Assembly: GCA_013397695.1 (NCBI GenBank)
Contig: VYZI01000203.1
Coordinates: 81,426 to 145,425 of the forward strand
Length of the DNA stretch: 64,000 nt
Direction: 5' to 3'
Source of the DNA: Centropus unirufus
Lineage: Eukaryota; Chordata; Aves; Cuculiformes; Centropidae
Both the position numbers and the translations under genes were made by a program. The notes below the pieces were generated by a model, which was given only the letters and a program-made list of their open reading frames with translations, did not search any database and was not told where the DNA came from. Positions 44,901 to 54,495 of the stretch are shown here, one piece after another; position 1 is the first letter of the stretch, and the number at the start of each line of letters is the position of its first letter.

Positions 44901-47191
44901 CAGCTGCATCTCCAGACCATCCAGGCCAGCTGCAAAACCCCCGCTGCAGGAGGACTCTGCTCTCCGTGCAGGAGTCGGCTGGAGCTGGGTACAGTGGGAG
45001 ACCATGGCCTGAGAGCAGCTCTAACACACACCAGATGTGTCAAAAGGCAGCTGAGCCACACATCCCTGTAATTTCTCTTAATTTGTGCTGGAAATGAGTT
45101 CAAGAAATATCTCGGCACCTTTATCTCTACAATAGTAAATCCGCGGGGATGAAACAATTTGTCAAGTCCATAGTGTGAGTCAAACAGCTTCTAGTGCAAC
45201 TCCAGAGGAAAAGTCCCGCACCTCCCATCACCCGTGCTCTGGAATGGAGCAACTTCTGAGGGCACATATGATTCATTCCCCTTCCTCCTCTACCCCACCC
45301 GCAAACACGTAACTCCTCACGGTCCCCCAAGATCGCTGCTCTCAACATAGGAAGAGAAACAAATTCTTTGAATTTTACCTGCACGGAAAAGCAGACGGGA
45401 GACTATGGATCCCTGCAGGGCTTCCCTATCAACACACAGCACAGGGGATGGGAAAATGTGGCCCGACACAGAACACAACCTGCTATGAGCTCTGGAGGAA
45501 CTGAGAAACATGGATGAAGGTGCCCACAACACCAACTGGCCTCGGTTCTACCCCGGAGCGCCCCCAGTTCCATGTTTGAATGCACCTGCCTCCTGGAAGA
45601 CTCCTTAGTGCTCTCCTGGTGGAGGCACAAGACTCAACTACTTTCTACCCGAGCCACTTTTCCTTTACCTTTTCCCAGCCAGCAACTTGCTGCTAGGCCT
45701 CCTTAACTTGATTTCACCACAACCCTCACCCCAACAGCTGCTTCACATCCTTCTATTTTAAACCATGTCCAAACGATTTGGACTGGAAGAGCTGCACTCT
45801 CTGGATTCCTTAGGCCCAGCCTATCAGATAAGAAGCCACCCACAGCAAGGCTTCATCTGGCACCCGCTGCCATGCTTTCCTCCAAGACCCACAACCCCCC
45901 CTTGGCTTCTCCAGTTTATGCTTATTCCACCTCACATCTACCCTCACACACAGAAAGGAGGGCAACCTTACGTCCTTCTTTCTTTTATGACAGAACTTTA
46001 ACCCTTGATTGCTCTGCCAAGGGTGGCTCGTGTCCTGCACCGACACCACTGAGGGCCAGAGGGTTCCAAGGAGCAAACATTGTACCTCATGGTCCCCTCA
46101 CCACCTGGCAGACAGGGAAAGAAAGTCCTCATGCCATGCAGGGTGCTCCAGGCTAAGTCCTCGAGGAGCCCTGTCTGGCAGCACACGCCGCTGACACCCG
46201 ACACGTTACAGGGAAAACCAACCAAAGGAAATCCAAGAGCTTTATGGGCTCCGCTGGCAAATCTACTTCCTATTACGAGATAAGCAGAATGCTACCAGGC
46301 TATAATTAAGGTTAAACGCAGGCAGTTTATGAGGCTACCTCCTGAAGTCCAACCGACTACTAAAATCCAGCATCTTCCTAAAATGGTTTTAACTCCATCA
46401 ATCCCTCGTTAAGCAAGGACACAGCCTGGTTACAAGTTTTTCTGGCCGAATCCATCATTAACTTAAACCTCCACATAAATTACAAAGGAATCTACCCATG
46501 GAGGGACACGGGACCCTGTTCTGCACGGACACCTTCTGCCTCGCGTTCATTTTCCCCAGCTGCATTTTGACCCCCTCCTGAAGGGACCCAGAGCTCCAGC
46601 AGCTTCTGACACTGCAAATCACAGCCAAACGCTGCCCAAAGCCGAAGCCTCCTTCCACTTCACTTCCAGACTCGCGGATAAACTCTGCTGAGCCCAAGCA
46701 GGAGTTCCCGGTGCCCCTAGGAGCCCGCAGATAAGGAGCACGAGGCAGCACAGACCCGGCCAGCCGGGGGGCAGCGCTCCCAAAGGCGCCTAGGATCAGC
46801 CTCAACATTCCAGGGACCGGGAGCGGCTCGAGGCCTCATCCGTGCCCGGTAGAAGGCGAAGGAGCGCTCCCCGGGACGGTTGGGCAGGCAAAGCCCCGGT
46901 TCTCCCGGCGCTTTCAGAGCCATCCCCACGGCCCAGGGTTCCGCAGAGGCCGGCAGCGCTGCTCGTGGGTACAAAGCCCGGACCTCCCCACCGCCCCCGC
47001 AGCGGGAGGGCCCGGCGGCGCGGAGCCTGCACCCCCGGTACCCGGGGCCGTGCTAGGGGCGCTCCCGCGGCTTCTCCCGCCCGCCTCAGGCACCGGGCGG
47101 CCCTGCGGGGCCCGGGACCGCCGCTCTGGGGGGCTCGGGGCGGATGAAACGCCCGGCGGATGCGGGGGGCGGAACGCAGGGCAGGATCGGT
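38930..47191 (-). other. AGO3: AGO3 intron 1
   Basis: About 8 kb with no Argonaute-like exon. A microduplication lies at about 40672-40735. A small T/G-rich block (GGTTTGGTTAGGGTTTTTTC) lies near 43922. The right end runs into the CpG island. No CR1 copy is obvious here, unlike most other introns. Confidence 0.6.
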
Positions 47192-47625
47192 NNNNNNNNN
47201 NNNNNNNNNNNNNNNNNNNNNNNNNNNNNNNNNNNNNNNNNNNNNNNNNNNNNNNNNNNNNNNNNNNNNNNNNNNNNNNNNNNNNNNNNNNNNNNNNNNN
47301 NNNNNNNNNNNNNNNNNNNNNNNNNNNNNNNNNNNNNNNNNNNNNNNNNNNNNNNNNNNNNNNNNNNNNNNNNNNNNNNNNNNNNNNNNNNNNNNNNNNN
47401 NNNNNNNNNNNNNNNNNNNNNNNNNNNNNNNNNNNNNNNNNNNNNNNNNNNNNNNNNNNNNNNNNNNNNNNNNNNNNNNNNNNNNNNNNNNNNNNNNNNN
47501 NNNNNNNNNNNNNNNNNNNNNNNNNNNNNNNNNNNNNNNNNNNNNNNNNNNNNNNNNNNNNNNNNNNNNNNNNNNNNNNNNNNNNNNNNNNNNNNNNNNN
47601 NNNNNNNNNNNNNNNNNNNNNNNNN
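47192..47625. other. Assembly gap (434 N)
   Basis: A run of N inside the GC-richest part of the window. Extreme GC usually causes such drop-outs in short-read bird assemblies. Long open frames that span it are artefacts of N translation. Confidence 0.99.
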
Positions 47626-47773
47626 GCCGCTTGGGGCTGCGGGCTCGGGGCTGCTCGGGGCGGCGCTGGGCGGTCGCAGGCCCCGCTCCCCCGCAGGCCG
47701 CGGCCCGGCCCGCCCGCAGCTCCCGTCCCTCCTGGCGGCGGCGGCGGCGACCGGATTCCCCCTCCCACCCCGA

Positions 47774-47996
47774 CCGGAAGTTGCGTGGCCCCGGCTCCCG
47801 CAGCCGCCTCAGCCCCGCCGCGCGCGCGGCCCAGCCCGCCGGAAGTTCCGCCCCCGCGCGTGGCCCGGCCTGCCGGAAGCTCCGCCCCCCACACGCAGCC
47901 CAGCCCGCCGGAAGTCCCGTCCCCCACCCCGGAGACACGCCCTTTCCCGTTGGCGACGCCGGAAGCGGCCGCCTCCGCGCGGCAGAGACAGGAAGC
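47774..47996. promoter_or_regulatory. Array of ETS-type CCGGAAG sites with GC boxes
   Basis: CCGGAAG cores occur at 47774, 47839, 47873, 47908 and 47959, with a CAGGAAGC at 47989. The middle three sit in a repeated unit of about 34-35 bp that also carries a CCGCCCC GC box. This is the classic make-up of GABP/ETS plus Sp1 housekeeping promoters. Confidence 0.65.
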
Positions 47997-48002
47997 GACG
48001 CG

Positions 48003-48015
48003 GTTGCTTGGCAAC
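48003..48015. promoter_or_regulatory. Near-perfect RFX X-box
   Basis: GTTGCTTGGCAAC is an inverted repeat of GTTGC with a 3-nt centre and matches the RFX consensus GTTGCC-N-GGCAAC at all but one base. A GC box (GGGGCGGG) and an ATG in MAAGDRQR context follow within 20 nt on plus. Confidence 0.6.
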
Positions 48016-48319
48016 GGGGCGGGAATGGCGGCTGGAGACCGCCAGCGAGTAGGCCTTGGCGGGCACCGGTGGCTCCTGGGGGCGGGAGGGGCCCACCACC
48101 TCCGTCCCGGGCCCGCAGCCGCTCGGGGGAGCGGGAGGGGCGGGATGTGGGCGCCCCCGGGGGCCTCTCGGCAGAGCCCGGGGCCCTGGTCGCGCCCCGT
48201 TCCCTCAGCGAGGGTTTGCGGCCGGGGCCCTGGCCGCGGTGTGCGCTCTCCCGCGCCGCGGCCGCCGCTCCAGGGCGCCCAGCCCCGTGCCCAGTGCCGC
48301 AGGTCGCTGCTTTTGATAA

Positions 48320-48485
48320 AGGGAATTAACATTTTAGAGGTAGTGTCGACCCGACTGAAAAGCCAGGGCAATTAACACTTTAGAGATAGTGGCTACTAAC
48401 TAAAAGACTAAAGCAATTAGCAGCAATCAGCATTTTAGGAGTAGTGGCTACGTGACTAAAAGCTGAAGCGATTGACATTTAAAAT
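48320..48485 (+). repeat. Degenerate tandem repeat, about 47-55 bp unit
   Basis: Three to four diverged units each contain AATTAACATTTTAGA-like and GTAGTGGCTAC..GACTAAAAG-like blocks, starting near 48321, 48366, 48422 and 48468. AT-rich, directly flanking the CpG island. Confidence 0.6.
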
Positions 48486-48489
48486 AACA

Positions 48490-48755
48490 GGATATGCAAG
48501 CTATTGGATAGAAAAAGAATTATTGCTTTACGTTCCTGCTAAGGGTAAATACGCGCTGTTTGAAGCGTCTCAAGACCAGTTAAAATGTGGTTCAGAAAAA
48601 CACCAAAGATCCAGAGAGCAGCTGAGGGACAAGGCTGAAAAGTTCAACAGTGATGAAGATTATGGGAGACCCCAGCCCACGGCCCCCAGCAGTAGGAATA
48701 AACATTCCAACTTTCCAGCCTTTTAGGTTGTGGAGTCTTTATTCCGCAAATCACT
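48490..48755 (+). mobile_element. Possible solo LTR remnant or short plus-strand transcript end
   Basis: The block ends with AATAAA (48697-48702), then TTTTAGGTTGTGGAGTCTTT and ATTCCGCA. That recalls the R/U5 end of avian endogenous retroviral LTRs. No internal retroviral genes are present and the 5' border is unclear. It could instead be the poly(A) end of an unknown plus-strand transcript from the CpG island. Confidence 0.35.
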
Positions 48756-49585
48756 TTCCCCAATCCTCACCAAACCCCTCTCATCGGCCTCGGCTGCGCT
48801 CAAGAGCATCGTGCTGCGAACCACAAAAGAGCAGGGAAAGTACTCGGTGAATTCCTGATGAAATGGAATCCGGAGAAGGAAAGGGAAATGCGATCACCAG
48901 GGTCAAGCAGATAAGAGTGCGGGGAGACACCGCTGCGGTGCTTCAGGACTGCGTAAGCATCCCGGTCCGGAGCTGTAACCAGAGCCCAGGGCTCAGATGC
49001 CAACCCCAACACCTGAAACCAAGGCGTCCCACCCCTTGGCCAGGGCTGCAGACCCCACTGCTTGAGGCACGATTTTCTCTCTTATAGAAACAGCCCCCTC
49101 GGAACTGCAAAAGGAGATTCCTGTTAGCAGGATAGCAGGACTCGTTCAGAAAGGTGATAAAAACCTTTAAACCAGGAAAAGGATGTGTGCAGAGTCCAGA
49201 AGTCTCAGTCCTGTCCGAGCATCAAGGAAATGAGCTGGTGAGTGTGCCACTGGCAAGAGCTGCCTTAAAATTCCTTAGCATTATTTAAAAAGCCACAGTT
49301 AGGGCTCAGCTGCTAAATAATTCATTGTCAAAAGGTGCAGGGATACATGTCAGAGGTAAAGATCCAAAGAATTCTGAGGAAGGCACACAGCCTCCAGAGC
49401 TGGGTCCTAGGAGGCAGCCGTAAACTGCAGGGTGTTTGCAAGGAATTCCAAAGTAAAGAAAAACATGACAAAAGCCCAGAGGGTGGAGTTCAACTCTGAT
49501 GCAGTCTGAAACCTGTCCCTAAAGAGCTTTGGAGCCTTTTACAGCCCCCAGAGCGTGGAACGGAGCTGGAGAAGCAGCACATTTT
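48756..49585. other. Intergenic spacer
   Basis: No exon-like frame or clear repeat was recognised between the LTR-like block and the next CR1. Confidence 0.45.
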
Positions 49586-49589
49586 ATCC

Positions 49590-50030
49590 TCAAATCATAG
49601 AATGGGTTGGGCTGGAAGGGACCTCAAAGCCCATCCAGTTCCACCCCCTGCCACGGGCAGGGACACCTCCCGCCGGATCAGGGGGCTCCAAGCCTCATCC
49701 AACCTGGCCTTCAACACCTCCAGGGATGGGGCAGCCACCACTGCTCTGGGCAACCTGGGCCAGGGCCTCCCCACCCTCACATATTTCAAAAATATTCCTT
49801 CTAAGAACTCATCTTGACTGCCCCTCTTCCAGCTTCAAACTGTTCCCCTCGCCTTATCCCTGCACTCCCTGATCCAGAGCCCCTCCCCAGCTTTCCTGGA
49901 GCCCCTTTCAGTACTGGCAGCTGCTCTGAGGTTTCCCCAGAGCCTTCCCCTGGTCAAAGAAGCCCAGCACTATAACCTGTCCCCACGCAGGAGGGGGACA
50001 TCTAGGATTATCTTTGTGGCCTCTTCATTT
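49590..50030 (-). repeat. CR1 LINE 3' fragment
   Basis: Begins AATCATAGAATGGGTTGGGC, followed by the usual CCACGGGCAGGGACACCTCC and GCAACCTGGGCCAGGGCCT blocks. Sense on minus. Lies just beyond the AGO1 3' end. Confidence 0.87.
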
Positions 50031-50329
50031 CAATGTACATTTCCAATACCCCAAGGAGCTCAAACAAATTAAGTTCTCAAAATGATGACATTTTAATAAT
50101 AAAATTGGAACTGGCTGCCATATTTCAAGAAGTTTAAAGCATACATTTGTTTACTTAAGTGCTTCTCATTAAGGTGAAGCCTGTGAAGTCAGGGCTTTTG
50201 GATTCTCTGCAGCAGTGGATACTTCCCCGCTGCTCCCCGAGCCCTTCTCGGGTGAGCAGCCAGGACTGCACGTGCTCCCTTCCTTCCCCACGCAATCTGA
50301 CTCAGGAGTGGCACCCGATGTAGTCACAT

Positions 50330-53300
50330 TGCTTTTATTTAGGTCTTCTGCCAACAGTTACAGGGTAACAGACACTGGGACTGCAAAGTCAAGAGTTGCA
50401 AGCAAAAACCAGGACCAAGGCAACAAAACAAAACCCCACAAAGGCAATCAAATCAACTCAAACCAAATACAAACCCCATGTGCTGGAGCTCTTTTAAAGC
50501 GGTTTCTTTAATCACGAGGTGGTTCTGATCTTCTTTTGGCCTGATCCAAGGATTTTGTTACTCTTTACCAGTCTTGAATCGAGGCGCACAAACCAAAATT
50601 GATATTTGGCCATTAAAATATAAGCTGTATTTTCTTAAGAAAATAAGTTTTGTGCTGCTGCTCGTTCCGTAAGGTCTGTACATCAACCCGCTCACGTCTG
50701 TCTAATGAAGGGGCTGCACAGAGCTCAAGCTAAAGCAAGAGAAAACAAACCCACAGGAAAAACAACCACCCAAAGGAGCATCCTGCCAATGCCTCGCGTA
50801 CAGGTCAACGCTTGCCTGTAGAAAGGAGGTACGAAAGGGGCTCGAAACCAAACACAAAAGCACTGGAGTCCCAGAAATTTTCTTTAACAAACTATTGAAG
50901 TGCAAATCACTCAGGCAAAGATATGAATTTCACATGTTTATTGCTGTCCTGCTGCCTGGCTTCCCTTCCCGAAAGGATCACATTCTTTTATTTCACGCGA
51001 ATTTTCCAAGAAGAAAACCTTCCACGAGGCAACGTTGGGCTTTGTTTGACACCAGGACAACCCCCGGCCGCCCCCGGGAGCTGGGGGAGAGGGCGGCTCT
51101 GCCCCCCACCCTGCTCAGATATGAGCTGAGGGAAACAAACAGCATTCCACAACTGACAGGTAAATGGAAGTCACTCCTCTTCTCACAAAACTGCATGCAC
51201 CCGGCGATGGTTCCAGTTGTGGAAGGAACACGTTGGTGTGGAAAAGGCAGAGACTTGGAGCCATTCGGGATGTCCGGGGCGGGGGGTTGTGGCTAACAAG
51301 TCCTGATATGTCTCTGGGTGAACACCTATCTGATACGGGGAGCAAAATGCACAGCACCTCGACATGCAGTTCTTTGTTTGCATCTCAGACAAGAACAGGG
51401 TGGAAATGCTGGATGCTGGAGCCACAGAGAAGGTATGGCGCATGGTCCGTGATACAAAACATGCGGGTAGCTCAAGCCCCTCCTAAACGTCTTCAACATG
51501 GAAATAGGGCTTCAAGGGCACAGCAGCTACTTGAGTTTGGCTTTTGGATTGATTTGAAACCATGAAAACCCAACGCAGAGGGTGAAATAAAGGGCAGAAG
51601 GCGATCTGCAAGTCAACAGCTGAGAGTTTCGGAAGCTGTGAAGCTTTTGTGTCGTTAAAATTGCTGTTAAAAGGAGGTGCTACATCAGCGAGTCTTCATT
51701 CATAGTTTCCTATGAACAGCCACCTTACAAATGAGTGCAAATCTGAAAGGTCCATTTTACATTTCAAGTCTCAAGGTTACAAAAAAAATCGTTCCAGAGC
51801 AAGGAGCTGTTTCTGTAAATGCCCACACTATCTCTTCTCAAACAGTTAAAAATGGCACACGCGCCACGCCACAGCTACTAAAAGACATCTCAGAATTCTA
51901 GACCCAACTAAAACACTAAAATAAGAACTTAGAAACCAAAATAGCTTCGCCCCTCGCTGCAGAGCAGCAGCCGGGTGCTGCCCGCTGTAATGCTGGTGAA
52001 CAAACGGATTTGTAGAGAGAACAACCTTGACCTCAACCCCGGGTTAATCCTAAACGAGGGGGCTTTCGAACCCCTCCGAGATCCCTTTTGCTTTCATTGA
52101 ACCCAAGCCAGAGTTCTGAGGATGGGATGGAGAGGTGCTGAATTTGTGTCACGATGCAGGCACTTGTGTATAGGAATGTAGGCTTCTCATGTTGACGTTA
52201 GTGTTGATGCATTCCCTACTCTCTAAAAGCCTTCCCTAAGAGATCCCTACCCTACTGACCATGAATAGTTCCTGGTCTCCTCCCCGTCACCTTGCGGATT
52301 ATACAGCAGTGGAGGTCGACACAAGGTGCGAAGGAGAATAAGAACCAAAGACCGGAGTCTTGAGGACAAAGAGGACTGTGCTAAACGTAGGATCTTCACC
52401 ACACGTGACAGCAGTGGGCTCAGCACTGAGTTTGCATAGCATATTGATGTCTTCGTTTCTCACAAGGAAAAAGAAAACAGGTGGAGTGAATTCCCAGTGT
52501 GAGGACAGACCAGAGGGGCCAACACGAGCAATGGGGTTTTCAGGAAGGCAAGTTTGAAGGACAGAGCGTATGGAATTGGGAAGGTGTGCTTCCACCCACG
52601 CGTGCTGAGCAGGGGCGGCGCTTGCGGTGGGTGGGAAACGGGTCACAGCTGGCAGTGAAATGACAAGAGGGCACTTCCCCGTGACAGCCCGCCAGGAGCA
52701 CAGGTGGCATTTTTTCTCTCAAAGGAAGCGCTGCGCACACTTTCATGTAAGAAAACCCCAGTTAATCTGCCCACACAATGCAGGGAATGAGTTGCTGCCA
52801 CTGCCCCGCTGAGCAGAACAGTCATTCTGTGCAGCAAAATGACTCTGAAAAGCAGTCGCTGCTGTAATTGTTGGGAAAAAGCCTTTTTTTTCCCTGGTAC
52901 AAACACAAAGCAGGAGGAGTTTCCCCCATGCCAATAACATGGATTTCATGGTTCTCACTAAGGAACAAACCTGGTGTGCTTTCAGAATCAACCCCCCCAC
53001 CCCGTGCACGAGATCAGTGACACCACGACACAGAAGAGCAGCAAAACCTAGCAGCAGAGAGGGGGACGGACTGGGGAGCGCTGGAGGCAGGGATCGTGGT
53101 GCTCCAGGGAGCAGCCGAGCCGGGAGCCGAGGAGGCCCCTGCGGCGGGTTAACAGTCATCGGGCAGGACACGTTAGAGAGCTCTGGCGTGAGCACACAAG
53201 CCTCAGGAGGTGCTGTGATGTAAACTCGGAGCGTTAATGACTCGTGTGTTTTGGCAACAGACTCAGGATCGTAGAAAAATAATGTTTAGTAAAAAAATCC

Positions 53301-54386
53301 CGGTGTCCGTCATACAAATTCGGGAGGAGAAAAGAAAAAAAAAAAAGAAGAAAAAAAAGGAAAGAAACCCAAAAATCGATAGCGATTTCTGTCCTCATGG
53401 GATAGAGACGCCCCCATTTGTCAGAAACAGTTTTAAATAACAAGTAGTAACAATTGGAAACAAAACTGGGTCAGCAGCCATGAAACGCGTCCTAAAATGA
53501 AAGTGCATTGGAGTTTTAACCACCGTGAGGTCGCGATCGAACGCAAACTGCAACTTAGGACCATAGGAATGGAACTCCTTCCGCTGGAAAAGAGGGACAA
53601 GGTTCCCATTCTCCTTACAAGATTAAAAACATGGGAATTTTGCAGCATCGTAGTAAGGCACTCACCCATGGCAAAGTCTGTGACCGTTGCTTCAAGTGGC
53701 AGCAGCTAAACTAACTTTGAACGCGAGGAAGACAAGTTTTCAGTTCCGAGCTAAGTGCTAGGGTGCCTTACATCATCCAGGGGGGTTATTGGGGGTGGGG
53801 GGAACTGTTAGTGTTACAATTCTCCTATAAACTAGTTGGTTTTATTCCCCTCGAACCCATTAAAGCATCTCATAGTCTAAAATATTAGTTTTATAAATCT
53901 AGTTTTCTGTTTTAAGGCTCTAAAAAGTCCCTCCCTCCCCACAACCTCCCTTCTCCCCCACCCCCCCAAAAAAATACCTACCAGCGCCCGGCGGGCAGCG
54001 GAGGACCACGTCAGCCGCGTCACAGTCAGCAGTCTAGAGTATTGCATCTTAAAAATGAAAACCTGCTTCCGCCTCCCGGGAAGTTTTATCCCTTCCTTGA
54101 ATGCCTTTCATGTGTTTGGTCAGGTCAAAAAATTTTCGCAAAGCCAGAAGAAACATAAAAAAATTAATAATAATAATTATCATCATCGTTCTCTTCCAAT
54201 CCTACGGAGGTGTTGGATGTTTCTGTCCCGTGGTGCTGGTCTCCTGCCTTGAACCGACGCTGCCTGCCCTGCAGTGATTTCTCATTGGAAAAAAAAAACC
54301 AAGGTTGTCCCAATGCTTCCTTTTTTTTTTGTATGGCTCCTACAAATCTGAAAGCTTTCTTGAGTGAGGTAACAAAAGTTAGGCTT
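50330..54386 (-). other. AGO1: AGO1 3'UTR (extent inferred)
   Basis: Follows the AGO1 stop codon with no coding potential and no CR1. Minus-strand AATAAA signals lie at 53841-53846, 50987-50992, 50937-50942 and 50334-50339, so the UTR is probably 3.4-4.1 kb with shorter isoforms possible. An A-rich tract lies at about 53335-53360. Confidence 0.55.
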
Positions 54387-54495
54387 TCAAGCAAAGTACA
54401 TGGTACGTAAAGTGTCCTGATGAACCTGCACAGCCTTCGCCAAGGCCTGGGGGTCTCTGCCGTTGCTCTGTCCAGATATATGGCTGCCCTCGCCA
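54387..54495 (-). CDS. AGO1: AGO1 last exon (C-terminus and stop)
   Basis: 109 coding nt ending TGA. Encodes [19 protein letters not shown] and LRTMYFA. ISG and VQVHQ distinguish it from AGO3 (VSG and VQIHQ). Confidence 0.96.

Larger units (their letters stand above)
46700..48320. promoter_or_regulatory. AGO3: CpG island at the AGO3 5' end, interrupted by a gap
   Basis: Dense CpG and GC boxes run from about 46.7 to 48.3 kb. The AGO3 coding start is not in the visible parts: the expected 19-nt first exon, which begins with an ATG and ends in a single G before a donor, was not found on either side. It most likely sits in the 47192-47625 gap with the minus-strand start site upstream (rightwards). 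The right half holds an ETS array and an X-box and may drive a second, plus-strand transcript. Confidence 0.65.

Noticed and set aside
46802..48375. Very long open frames (302-485 codons) on both strands across the CpG island
   Set aside because: They run through 434 N translated as X and through extreme GC with few stops. No protein similarity was seen.
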